Assembly: GCA_002422685.1 (NCBI GenBank)
Contig: DITC01000003.1
Location: forward strand, 1 to 42,996
Reading direction: 5' to 3'
Length of the DNA stretch: 42,996 bases
Source: Thauera sp. UBA6194
Lineage (GTDB): Bacteria > Pseudomonadota > Gammaproteobacteria > Burkholderiales > Rhodocyclaceae
The position numbers and the translations under genes were made by a program. The notes under the pieces are model-generated. The model ran no database searches. It was not told the DNA's origin and worked only from the letters and a program-made list of their open reading frames with translations. Shown one piece after another: positions 1-8,333 of this stretch (the stretch's first letter is position 1; each line of letters starts with the position of its first letter).

Positions 1-96
1 TACGCGATGTACGGCTTCGCGGTGTTCTACGCCATCTGCGTGGTGCTCAACTGGTAGTTCTACCTGCGCAAGGGTGCGTACATCAAGAATCCGTGA
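1..96 (+). CDS. narK: NarK-type nitrate/nitrite transporter, C-terminal end only, with in-frame TAG at 55-57
   Basis: Frame 1 reads YAMYGFAVFYAICVVLNW, then TAG, then FYLRKGAYIKNP and TGA. The residues on both sides look like the last transmembrane helix and the short basic cytoplasmic tail of NarK-family major facilitator transporters, which export nitrite or import nitrate and usually precede narGHJI. The expected residue at the TAG is a second tryptophan (LNWW-FYLRK), so a single TGG to TAG change explains the stop. Taken literally the protein ends at base 57 and loses 13 residues of cytoplasmic tail, which may be tolerated. A sequencing error is equally possible. Only the 3' end lies in the window, and narG begins 66 bases after the TGA. 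Confidence 0.7.
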
Positions 97-162
97 GGAA
101 CGGATTCGAGTTTCGGCTCTCTCACAGACACTGTTTTCCTGCACCAAGAAAGGAGCGGCAAG

Positions 163-3100
163 ATGAGTCATTTCATCGATCGACTTAAGTACTTCACGAA
201 CCCCAAGGAGGCGTTCTCCGGCAATCACGGTCTGGTGACCGGCGAGGACCGGACTTGGGAAGATGCATACCGCAACCGCTGGGCCCACGACAAGATCGTG
301 CGCTCCACGCACGGGGTGAACTGCACCGGCTCCTGTTCCTGGAAGATCTACGTCAAGGGCGGCCTGGTGACCTGGGAAACCCAGCAGACGGACTATCCGC
401 GCACCCGGCCCGACATGCCGAACCACGAGCCGCGCGGTTGCGCCCGCGGCGCGAGCTACAGCTGGTATCTGTACAGCGCCAACCGGGTCAAGTACCCGCT
501 CGTGCGCGGCAAGCTGCTCGAGCGCTGGCGCGCCGCGCGCAGGGCGGCCCGCGATCCGGTCGAGGCCTGGGCGAGCATCGTCGAGATCGACGAGCATCGC
601 CGCGCCTATCAGCAGCAGCGCGGCCTGGGCGGTTTCGCGCGCTCGAACTGGGACGAGGTCAACGAGCTGATCGCCGCGGCCAACATCTACACGATCAAGA
701 AATACGGTCCGGACCGCGTCGTCGGCTTCTCGCCGATCCCGGCCATGTCGATGGTGAGCTACGCCGCCGGCAGCCGCTACCTGAGCCTGATCGGCGGCAC
801 GCCGCTCAGCTTCTACGACTGGTACTGCGACCTGCCGCCGTCCAGCCCGCAGGTGTGGGGCGAGCAGACCGACGTGCCCGAGTCGGCCGACTGGTACAAC
901 TCGAACTACATCATCGCCTGGGGCTCGAACGTGCCGCAGACCCGCACCCCCGATGCCCACTTCTTCACCGAGGTGCGCTACAAGGGCACGAAAACGGTTG
1001 CGGTGACCCCGGACTACTCCGAAGTCGCCAAGCTGTGCGACCTCTGGCTGCATCCGAAGCAGGGCACCGACGCGGCGATGTCGATGGCGATGTGCCACGT
1101 CATCCTCAAGGAGTTCTACGTCGACAAGCGCAGCGCCTACTTCGACGACTACGTGCGCCGCTACACCGACATGCCGCTGTTGGTCACGCTGCGCAAGCAG
1201 ACGCTGCCCGACGGCTCGGAGGTCATGGTGCCGGATCGCTATCTGCGCGCATCCGACCTCGACGACCAGCTGGGCGCGACCAACAACCCCGAATGGAAGA
1301 CGGTCGCGTACGACGAGAGCGGCGCGATCGTGCTGCCCAACGGCTCGATCGGCTTCCGCTGGGGCAAGCCCGATCGTGACGACAAGGGCAAGTGGAACCT
1401 CGAGGCTAAGGAAGCACGCAAGGGCACCGACGTGAAGCTGCGCCTGTCGCTGCTCGAGGACGAGGCCAAGCCCGAGACCGCCGCGGTCGGCTTCCCGTAT
1501 TTCGGCGGGGTCGAGAACGAGCACTTCACCAGCAACCCGCTGCAGGACGTGATCGTCAGCGCCGTGCCGGTCAAGCAGCTGCAGACCGCCGCGGGCGAGA
1601 TGACGGTGGCCACGGTGTTCGATCTGATGCTCGCGCAGTACGGCGTCGCACGCGGCATCGAGGGCGAGCGCGCGGCCGGCAGCTACGACGACAACGTGGC
1701 CTACACCCCCGCCTGGCAGGAGCGCATCACTGGCGTGCCGCGCGAGAAGGTGATCACCGTCGCGCGCCAGTTCGCCGACAACGCCGACAAGACGCACGGC
1801 CGCTCGATGGTCATCATCGGCGCGGGCATGAACCACTGGTATCACAGTGACATGAACTACCGCGGCGTCATCAACATGACCATCCTGTGCGGCTGCATCG
1901 GCAAGAGCGGTGGCGGCTGGGCGCACTACGTGGGCCAGGAGAAGCTGCGTCCGCAGATCGGCTGGACCGTGCTCGCCTTCGCGCTCGACTGGATCCGCCC
2001 GGTGCGCCAGATGAACGCCACCAGCTTCTTCTACGCGCACACCGACCAGTGGCGCTACGAGAAGCTCGGCGTGGATGAGGTGCTGTCGCCGCTGGCAGAT
2101 CGCAGCCAGTGGCAAGGCAGCCTGATCGACTACAACGTGCGCGCCGAGCGCATGGGCTGGCTGCCGTCGGCGCCGCAGCTCGAGACCAACCCGCTGCAGC
2201 TGGCGAAGGACGCCGAGGCGGCGGGCATGGATCCGAAGGACTACGTGGTCAAGGGCCTCAAGGATGGCTCGCTCAAGATGAGCTGCGTCGACCCGGACAA
2301 CCCGGTCAACTGGCCGCGCAACATGTTCGTGTGGCGCTCCAACCTGCTCGGCTCGAGCGGCAAGGGTCACGAGTACTTCCTCAAGCACCTGCTCGGCACC
2401 ACCAACGGCGTGCAGGGCAAGGACCTCGGCCGCGACGACGCCAAACCGATGGAAGTGGAATGGCACGACAAGGCGCCCGAAGGCAAGCTCGACCTGCTGG
2501 TCACGCTCGACTTCCGCCTCAGCACTACCTGCCTGTACTCCGACATCGTGCTGCCCACCGCCACCTGGTACGAGAAGAACGACCTCAACACCAGCGACAT
2601 GCACCCCTTCATCCACCCGCTGTCCGCAGCGGTGGAGCCGGCGTGGCAGTCGAAGAGCGACTGGGAGATCTACAAGGGCCTGGCCGCTGCGGTGAGCAAG
2701 ATCTCGGTCGGCCACCTCGGTGTGGAGAAGGACGTCGTCCTCACGCCGCTGATGCACGACACCCCGTCCGAGCTCGCGCAGGCGATCGGTGTCAAGGACT
2801 GGGCCAAGGGCGAGTGCGAGCTCATCCCGGGCGTCACCGCGCCGAGCATCACCGTGGTCGAGCGTGACTACCCGAACTTCTACAAGCGCTTCACCGCGCT
2901 CGGCCCGCTGATGGACACGCTCGGCAACGGTGGCAAGGGCATCGCCTGGAACACCGAGACCGAGGTCGAGCAGCTCGGCGACCTGAGCGGCAGAGTGCGC
3001 GAGGAGGGTGCGACCAAGGGTCGGCCGAAGATCGACAGCGACATCGACGCCACCGAGGTCATCCTCATGCTGGCGCCCGAGACCAACGGCCACGTCGCGG

Positions 3101-3930
3101 TAAAGGCCTGGGAGGCGCTCGGCAAGGCCACCGGTCGCGAGCACACCCACCTCGCCCTGCACCGCGAGGACGAGAAGATCCGCTACCGCGACATCCAGGC
3201 CCAGCCACGCAAGATCATCAGCGCGCCGACCTGGAGCGGCCTCGAGAGCGAGCACGTCTCGTACAACTCCGGCTACACCAACGTGCATGAACTGATCCCG
3301 TGGCGCACGCTCACCGGTCGCCAGCAGCTCTACCTCGACCATCCCTGGATGGTGGCCTTCGGCGAGGGCTTCAGCACCTACCGGCCGCCGGTCAACCTCA
3401 AGGCGACCTCGGAGATGCACAACAAGCGCGGCAACGGCAACCCCGAGATCCTGCTCAACTTCATCACGCCGCACCAGAAGTGGGGCATCCACTCGACCTA
3501 CACCGATAACCTGCTGATGCTCACCCTGAGTCGCGGCGGCCCGATCGTGTGGATCAGCGAGGAGGACGCCAAGCGCGCCGGCATCGAGGACAACGACTGG
3601 ATCGAGCTCTTCAACATCAACGGCGCCATTTCGGCCCGGGCGGTGGTGAGCCAGCGCGTCAATTCGGGCATGTGCCTGATGTACCACGCGCAGGAGAAGA
3701 TCGTGAACACGCCGGGGTCCGAGATCACCGGCACGCGTGGCGGCATCCACAACTCGGTCACGCGCGTGGTGCTCAAGCCCACGCACATGATCGGCGGCTA
3801 TGCCCAGTTCTCCTACGGCTTCAACTACTACGGCACGATCGGCACCAACCGCGATGAGTTCGTCATCGTCCGCAAGATGGACAAGGTCGACTGGCTCGAC
3901 GGCGAAGCGGCTGCCACCGAACACGCATAA
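163..3930 (+). CDS. narG: Respiratory nitrate reductase, molybdenum catalytic subunit NarG
   Basis: This 1255-residue protein is the cytoplasmic catalytic subunit that reduces nitrate to nitrite at a molybdenum-bis-MGD centre. Its length matches E. coli NarG (about 1247). The FS0 iron-sulfur ligands are visible as H50, C54, C58 and C93 (STHGVNCTGSCSW ... RGCARG). The molybdenum-ligand aspartate is D223 in YDWYCDLPP. The signature stretches GFPYFGG, HGRSMVIIGAG and LLGSSGKGHE are present, and the end (FNYYGTIGTNRDEF) is typical. There is no Tat signal in front of the catalytic domain, as expected for an inward-facing NarG. The start at 163 has the Shine-Dalgarno AAGGAG at 150-155. It heads narGHJI, with narH 11 bases downstream. 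No truncation or frameshift was seen. Confidence 0.98.
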   Translation: MSHFIDRLKYFTNPKEAFSGNHGLVTGEDRTWEDAYRNRWAHDKIVRSTHGVNCTGSCSWKIYVKGGLVTWETQQTDYPRTRPDMPNHEPRGCARGASYSWYLYSANRVKYPLVRGKLLERWRAARRAARDPVEAWASIVEIDEHRRAYQQQRGLGGFARSNWDEVNELIAAANIYTIKKYGPDRVVGFSPIPAMSMVSYAAGSRYLSLIGGTPLSFYDWYCDLPPSSPQVWGEQTDVPESADWYNSNYIIAWGSNVPQTRTPDAHFFTEVRYKGTKTVAVTPDYSEVAKLCDLWLHPKQGTDAAMSMAMCHVILKEFYVDKRSAYFDDYVRRYTDMPLLVTLRKQTLPDGSEVMVPDRYLRASDLDDQLGATNNPEWKTVAYDESGAIVLPNGSIGFRWGKPDRDDKGKWNLEAKEARKGTDVKLRLSLLEDEAKPETAAVGFPYFGGVENEHFTSNPLQDVIVSAVPVKQLQTAAGEMTVATVFDLMLAQYGVARGIEGERAAGSYDDNVAYTPAWQERITGVPREKVITVARQFADNADKTHGRSMVIIGAGMNHWYHSDMNYRGVINMTILCGCIGKSGGGWAHYVGQEKLRPQIGWTVLAFALDWIRPVRQMNATSFFYAHTDQWRYEKLGVDEVLSPLADRSQWQGSLIDYNVRAERMGWLPSAPQLETNPLQLAKDAEAAGMDPKDYVVKGLKDGSLKMSCVDPDNPVNWPRNMFVWRSNLLGSSGKGHEYFLKHLLGTTNGVQGKDLGRDDAKPMEVEWHDKAPEGKLDLLVTLDFRLSTTCLYSDIVLPTATWYEKNDLNTSDMHPFIHPLSAAVEPAWQSKSDWEIYKGLAAAVSKISVGHLGVEKDVVLTPLMHDTPSELAQAIGVKDWAKGECELIPGVTAPSITVVERDYPNFYKRFTALGPLMDTLGNGGKGIAWNTETEVEQLGDLSGRVREEGATKGRPKIDSDIDATEVILMLAPETNGHVAVKAWEALGKATGREHTHLALHREDEKIRYRDIQAQPRKIISAPTWSGLESEHVSYNSGYTNVHELIPWRTLTGRQQLYLDHPWMVAFGEGFSTYRPPVNLKATSEMHNKRGNGNPEILLNFITPHQKWGIHSTYTDNLLMLTLSRGGPIVWISEEDAKRAGIEDNDWIELFNINGAISARAVVSQRVNSGMCLMYHAQEKIVNTPGSEITGTRGGIHNSVTRVVLKPTHMIGGYAQFSYGFNYYGTIGTNRDEFVIVRKMDKVDWLDGEAAATEHA

Positions 3931-3941
3931 GGACTGCACAA

Positions 3942-5465
3942 ATGAAGATTCGCGCTCAAATCGGCATGGTGCTCAACCTCGACAAATGCATCGGTTGTCA
4001 CACCTGCTCCGTGACCTGCAAGAACGTGTGGACCAGCCGCTCCGGCATGGAATACGCCTGGTTCAACAACGTCGAGACCAAGCCCGGCATCGGTTATCCC
4101 AAGGAGTGGGAGAACCAGGACAAGTGGAACGGCGGCTGGGTGCGCAAGCCCGACGGCTCGATCGAGCCGCGCCAGGGCGGCAAGTGGAAGATCCTGATGC
4201 GGATCTTCTCGAACCCCAACCTGCCGACCATCGACGACTACTACGAACCCTTCACCTTCGATTACGCACACCTGCACTCGGCGCCCGAGACCAAGGCCGC
4301 ACCGGTCGCACGCCCGCGCAGCCTGATCACCGGCGAGCGCATGCAGAAGATCGAATGGGGCCCGAACTGGGAGGAGATCCTCGGCGGCGAGTTCAGCAAG
4401 CGCTCGAAGGACAAGAACTTCGATGAAATCCAGAAGGACATCTACGGCCAGTTCGAGAACACCTTCATGATGTACCTGCCGCGCCTGTGCGAGCACTGCC
4501 TCAATCCGGCGTGCGTGGCGAGCTGCCCCTCGGGTTCGATCTACAAGCGCGAGGAAGACGGCATCGTGCTCATCGACCAGGACAAGTGCCGCGGCTGGCG
4601 CATGTGCGTGTCGGCCTGCCCGTACAAGAAGATCTACTACAACTGGAAGAGCGGCAAGGCCGAGAAGTGCATCTTCTGCTACCCGCGCATCGAAGCGGGT
4701 CAGCCGACGGTGTGCTCCGAGACTTGCGTGGGCCGAATCCGCTATCTCGGCGTGCTGCTCTACGATGCCGACCGCATCGAAGCCGCCGCCAGCGTGCAGC
4801 ACGACCGCGATTTGTACAAGGCGCAGCTCGACATCTTCCTCGACCCGAGCGACCCGAAGGTGATTGAACAGGCGCGCGCCGACGGCATCCCGGAGGCCTG
4901 GCTCGAGGCGGCACGCAAGAGCCCGGTGTACAAGATGGCGGTCGACTGGAAGGTGGCGCTGCCGCTGCATCCGGAATACCGCACGCTGCCCATGGTGTGG
5001 TACGTGCCGCCGCTGTCGCCGATCACCGGCGCGGCCAACGCTGGCCAGCTCGGCAGCAACGGCGAGCTGCCCGACGTGAATCAGCTGCGTATCCCGGTGA
5101 AGTACCTCGCCAACCTGCTCACCGCGGGCGACACCGCGCCGGTGGTCACCGCGCTCGAACGCATGCTCGCGATGCGCGCCTACCAGCGCGCCAAGCACGT
5201 CGATCAGCGCGAGGATCTCGCTCCGCTCGAGCAGGTCGGCATGAGCGCTTACGAGGCCGAGGACATGTACCAGATCATGGCGATCGCGAACTACGAGGAC
5301 CGCTTCGTGATTCCGACCACCCACCGCGAGTACGCCGAGAACACCTTCGACCTGCGCGGCGGTTGCGGCTTCAGCTTCGGCAACGGGTGCTCGGACGGCA
5401 TGAGCGAGACCAGCCTGTTCGGTGCGTCCAAGAAGCGCACCATTCCGATCAAGCTGGGGGTGTGA
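3942..5465 (+). CDS. narH: Respiratory nitrate reductase, iron-sulfur subunit NarH
   Basis: NarH is the four-cluster ferredoxin-like subunit that passes electrons from the NarI hemes to NarG. It has 507 residues (about 512 in E. coli). The cysteine groups are C16/C19/C22/C26, C183/C186/C191/C195, C216/W219/C222/C226 and C243/C246/C258/C262. The tryptophan in CRGWRMC replaces one cysteine. That is the known NarH feature giving a [3Fe-4S] cluster, so it is not a defect. It lies between narG (11-base gap) and narJ (2-base gap). A long minus-strand open frame covers this gene but is a codon-bias shadow. Confidence 0.98.
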   Translation: MKIRAQIGMVLNLDKCIGCHTCSVTCKNVWTSRSGMEYAWFNNVETKPGIGYPKEWENQDKWNGGWVRKPDGSIEPRQGGKWKILMRIFSNPNLPTIDDYYEPFTFDYAHLHSAPETKAAPVARPRSLITGERMQKIEWGPNWEEILGGEFSKRSKDKNFDEIQKDIYGQFENTFMMYLPRLCEHCLNPACVASCPSGSIYKREEDGIVLIDQDKCRGWRMCVSACPYKKIYYNWKSGKAEKCIFCYPRIEAGQPTVCSETCVGRIRYLGVLLYDADRIEAAASVQHDRDLYKAQLDIFLDPSDPKVIEQARADGIPEAWLEAARKSPVYKMAVDWKVALPLHPEYRTLPMVWYVPPLSPITGAANAGQLGSNGELPDVNQLRIPVKYLANLLTAGDTAPVVTALERMLAMRAYQRAKHVDQREDLAPLEQVGMSAYEAEDMYQIMAIANYEDRFVIPTTHREYAENTFDLRGGCGFSFGNGCSDGMSETSLFGASKKRTIPIKLGV

Positions 5466-5467
5466 CG

Positions 5468-6154
5468 ATGAGCAAGCGCAACGCAAGCATCACCCTGCGT
5501 GTGCTCGCCCGGCTGCTCGACTATCCGGACGCCGAGCTGCGGCGCAACATGCCCGAGCTCCAGGCCGCCCTCGAACAAGAGGGTGCCCTGGGGGCCTCGC
5601 GGCGCGCCGAGTTGGGCAAGCTGATGGATGCGATCCTGCGCATGGACGCGATCGATGCCGAGGCGGCGTATGTCGACCTCTTCGATCGCGGCCGTGCCAC
5701 CTCGCTCCACATGTTCGAGCACGTCCATGGCGACTCGCGCGACCGTGGCCCGGCCATGGTCGACCTGCAGCAGACCTATGTGCAGGCCGGCCTGTTCTTC
5801 GCCGACGGCGAGCTGCCGGACTTCCTGCCCGCGGTGCTGGAGTTCGCATCGACCCAGCCACCGCAGCAGGCGCGGGGTTTCCTCGGCGAGATCGCCCACA
5901 TCGTCAATGCGCTGTTCGCTGCCCTGGAAGGTCGGGGCAGCCACTACGCGGCGGTGATGGGGGCCTTGCTCGACCTGGCCGGCGAAAAGGCCAAGCCGGT
6001 CAAGCTGCCGGTCGAGCCCTCGCTCGACGAGAGCTGGGAAGAGCCCGAGCCCTTCGACGGATGTTCGACGCGCGGCCAGTCCAAGCCCGATCAGCCGCAG
6101 CCCATTCACTTTGTGCGCGACAGCGCGTCCCTGACTTCCGGAGCCGCAAAATGA
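5468..6154 (+). CDS. narJ: Nitrate reductase molybdenum cofactor assembly chaperone NarJ
   Basis: NarJ is a TorD-family chaperone that binds apo-NarG and helps insert the molybdenum cofactor and FS0; it is not part of the mature enzyme. The 228 residues begin MSKRNASITLRVLARLLDYPD and contain the conserved SLHMFEHVHGDSRDRGPAMVDL block. The ATG at 5468 follows the narH stop by two bases, so translation is probably coupled. An open frame extends further upstream inside narH, but this start is the one that matches the family N-terminus. The gene ends in an ATGA overlap with narI (6151-6154). The acidic, proline-rich C-terminal tail is variable in the family. Confidence 0.96.
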   Translation: MSKRNASITLRVLARLLDYPDAELRRNMPELQAALEQEGALGASRRAELGKLMDAILRMDAIDAEAAYVDLFDRGRATSLHMFEHVHGDSRDRGPAMVDLQQTYVQAGLFFADGELPDFLPAVLEFASTQPPQQARGFLGEIAHIVNALFAALEGRGSHYAAVMGALLDLAGEKAKPVKLPVEPSLDESWEEPEPFDGCSTRGQSKPDQPQPIHFVRDSASLTSGAAK

Positions 6155-6873
6155 ACGCCCTCAACAACTTTCTGTTCGGGATCTATCCCTACATCTGTCT
6201 GACCGTGTTCTTCCTCGGTAGCCTGATCCGCTTCGACCGGGATCAGTACACCTGGAAGAGCGATTCGTCGCAGCTACTGCGGCCGGGGCAACTTCGGCTG
6301 GGCAGCAACCTGTTCCACGTCGGCATCCTGTTCCTGTTCTTCGGCCACTTCATCGGCATCCTGACGCCGCACGCGGTGTATGAAGTCTTCATCAGCGCGG
6401 GTACCAAGCAGGTTCTCGCCATGGTCAGCGGCGGCATCGCGGGCCTGGCCGGCATCGTCGGCCTGACCATCCTGCTGCGTCGTCGCCTGACCGATCCGCG
6501 CATCCGCAAGAACTCGAAGACCAGCGACATCGTCATCCTGTTCATGCTGTGGGCGCAGTTCGCCCTCGGCCTGCTCACCGTCCCGCTGTCGGCGCAGCAC
6601 CTGGACGGCAGCATGATGATGAAGCTCGCCGAGTGGGGGCAGCGTATCGTCACCTTCCGCGGTGGCGCGGTCGAAATGCTCGAAGGCGTGGGCTTCATCT
6701 TCAAGATGCACCTGTTCCTCGGCATGACGATCTTCCTCATCTTTCCCTTCACTCGCCTGGTGCACATCTGGAGTGGTTTCGCCTCGCTCGCCTACGCGGC
6801 GCGTCCGTTCCAGCTCGTGCGCAGCCGTCGGCTGAATGTGCCGAGCGGCAACAACGAGCCGGGCCGTTCCTGA
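6151..6873 (+). CDS. narI: Respiratory nitrate reductase, diheme cytochrome b subunit NarI
   Basis: NarI is the membrane anchor that oxidises quinol at the periplasmic side and passes electrons through two b hemes to NarH. The 240 residues show five hydrophobic segments. The heme-ligand histidines are H56 and H66 in NLFHVGILFLFFGHF and H187 and H205 in FKMHLF...RLVHIWS, at the same positions as in E. coli NarI (225 residues). The start overlaps the narJ stop as ATGA. The roughly 15 extra C-terminal residues are basic and cytoplasmic. A parvulin gene follows after four bases. Confidence 0.97.
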   Translation: MNALNNFLFGIYPYICLTVFFLGSLIRFDRDQYTWKSDSSQLLRPGQLRLGSNLFHVGILFLFFGHFIGILTPHAVYEVFISAGTKQVLAMVSGGIAGLAGIVGLTILLRRRLTDPRIRKNSKTSDIVILFMLWAQFALGLLTVPLSAQHLDGSMMMKLAEWGQRIVTFRGGAVEMLEGVGFIFKMHLFLGMTIFLIFPFTRLVHIWSGFASLAYAARPFQLVRSRRLNVPSGNNEPGRS

Positions 6874-6877
6874 GGAC

Positions 6878-7672
6878 ATGACGATGCAAGATGAGAGCGT
6901 AATCGCCGGCCCGGTGGCCAGCATCAACGGTGTTGCGCTGCACCCGGCCGGCGAGCAGTTGCCGGCCGAGGTGTTGCGCCAACGTGCCTGCACCGAGTTG
7001 CTGCGCCAGGCCGCGCAGCGCGAGGGCCTGCTCGGGGCGGACGACACGGCCAGCCCGGACGGGGTGATCAGCGAAGCCGCTTCGGCGGCGATCGAGGCCT
7101 TGCTCGAGCGCGAAATGCGTCTGCCCGAGCCCTCGGACGAAGCGCTGCGGCGCCACTTCGAGGCGCACAAGGGGCGCTTCACGACGGGGGAGAAGGTGCA
7201 CCTGCGCCACATCCTCTTCGCGGTGACGCCAGGGGTCGATGTGACCGCGCTGCGTGGGCGGGCCGAGCACGTCCTGCTCGACGTGCGCTGCCATGACGAC
7301 GCCGAGGAGAGCCCCTTCGCCGCGCGCGCACGCGAACTCTCGAACTGCCCCAGTGGTGCGCAGGGCGGCGATCTGGGGGTTCTCGTCGAGGCCGACTGCG
7401 CGCCGGAGTTTGCGCGCGAGATCTTCGGTCACGCCGAAGTCGGCGTGCTGCCGCGGCTGGTGCATAGCCGCTTCGGCCTGCATGTGGTCGAGGTGCTCGA
7501 GCGCATGCCCGGCATCGAGCCCAGCTTCGAGGCGGTACGCGGCGCGGTGGTGCAGTCCATGCACCAGACCGCCTACGTGACGGCGCTGCGTCAGTACCTG
7601 CGCCTGCTTGCGGGCGAGGCCGACGTGGTGGGCGTGGACCTGGAGGCCGCCGAGACGCCGCTCGTGCAGTAA
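6878..7672 (+). CDS. Parvulin-type (PpiC/NifM-like) peptidyl-prolyl isomerase of the nar operon
   Basis: A protein of about 264 residues with a parvulin rotamase domain at roughly residues 105-210. Visible family blocks are HLRHILFAV, ARELSNCPSGAQGGDLGVL, FAREIFG and SRFGLHVVEVLER. The N-terminal part is a helical segment of the SurA/NifM type without a clear signal peptide, so the protein is probably cytoplasmic. The ATG at 6878 lies four bases after the narI stop, and a second ATG at 6884 is possible. From memory, similar genes trail narGHJI in other betaproteobacteria. A role in folding a nitrate reductase subunit is an inference from position. The operon ends at the hairpin 23 bases downstream. 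Confidence 0.88.
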   Translation: MTMQDESVIAGPVASINGVALHPAGEQLPAEVLRQRACTELLRQAAQREGLLGADDTASPDGVISEAASAAIEALLEREMRLPEPSDEALRRHFEAHKGRFTTGEKVHLRHILFAVTPGVDVTALRGRAEHVLLDVRCHDDAEESPFAARARELSNCPSGAQGGDLGVLVEADCAPEFAREIFGHAEVGVLPRLVHSRFGLHVVEVLERMPGIEPSFEAVRGAVVQSMHQTAYVTALRQYLRLLAGEADVVGVDLEAAETPLVQ

Positions 7673-7694
7673 GCGGCGCGTGCCTGTGCACCAA

Positions 7695-7736
7695 AACGGG
7701 GCTGCGTGGTGCCTTGAAGCACCACGCAGCCCCGTT
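7695..7736. terminator. Bidirectional hairpin terminator between convergent genes
   Basis: A perfect 18-base-pair inverted repeat: arm 7695-7712 (AACGGGGCTGCGTGGTGC), loop CTTGAA, arm 7719-7736. It is flanked by AAAA on the left and a short T-rich stretch on the right, so it can stop the nar operon on the plus strand and the thioesterase transcript on the minus strand. Confidence 0.85.
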
Positions 7737-7750
7737 GTATTGCGCTGCGC

Positions 7751-8212
7751 TCAGGCCTTGAAGGTGTCGGGCATCTGCACCGCAACGACCTCTCCGCGTG
7801 CGGTCATCACGTCACCGGCCCACACTTCGGCCTCGACGACCACCTTGCGGCCCTTGATCTCCTTGACGCGGCCGCGCAGCACCAGCTCCGGCCCCATCGG
7901 CGTGGGCTTGAGAAAGTCGACGTGCAGCGAGCCGGTCACGAAGCGGAACGGCGGTTCGCTGTCCATCGGGCGGTTCTCGGCACGGTAGGCCGCGGCCGCC
8001 GCGGTGCCGGTGCTGTGGCAGTCGATCAGCGAGGCGATCAGGCCGCCATAGACGAAACCGGGAATCGCCGTGTGCTCGGGCTTCGGGTGGAAGCGGGTGA
8101 CGGTCTCGTCGCCCTCCCAGAAGGTCTTGATCTGGTGGCCTTGCTCGTTCAGGCGGCCGCAGCCGTAGCAGTGGGCGACGTTTTCCGGGTAGTAGTCCTG
8201 AAATGCATGCAT
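7751..8212 (-). CDS. PaaI-family hotdog thioesterase
   Basis: A 153-residue hotdog-fold protein starting MHAFQDYYPENVAHCYGCG. The family block is HTAIPGFVYGGLIASLIDCHSTGTA, where the FVYGG turn and the aspartate of LIDCHS mark the acyl-CoA thioesterase active-site region. FRFVTGSLHVDFLKPTPMG is the next conserved strand. The frame opens 12 codons earlier, but the ATG at 8212 has GAGGAG just upstream and gives the family-like N-terminus. The substrate cannot be read from the sequence. It converges on the nar operon across the shared terminator. Confidence 0.85.
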   Translation of the reverse strand: MHAFQDYYPENVAHCYGCGRLNEQGHQIKTFWEGDETVTRFHPKPEHTAIPGFVYGGLIASLIDCHSTGTAAAAAYRAENRPMDSEPPFRFVTGSLHVDFLKPTPMGPELVLRGRVKEIKGRKVVVEAEVWAGDVMTARGEVVAVQMPDTFKA

Positions 8213-8333
8213 GGCGTGCTCCTCGAAGCAGTGAAATGGTGCCTGCATGCTAGGCCAGCGCGAAGACGCTGGCCATTGCCGGTCCGGACATCGATCGTGC
8301 AGATCCCGCCATGCTGCCTTGCAGCGTGTGCCA

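Noticed and set aside
55..57. TAG in narK as a pyrrolysine or other recoded codon
   Set aside because: No tRNA or enzyme for recoding is seen and other genes here end normally; a point mutation or an error is simpler.
4587..4607. Missing cysteine (CRGWRMC) in NarH as a defect
   Set aside because: The tryptophan is the normal NarH residue that gives a [3Fe-4S] cluster.
3828..5486. 552-codon minus-strand open frame over narH
   Set aside because: narH matches its family over full length on the plus strand; the antisense frame is composition-driven.
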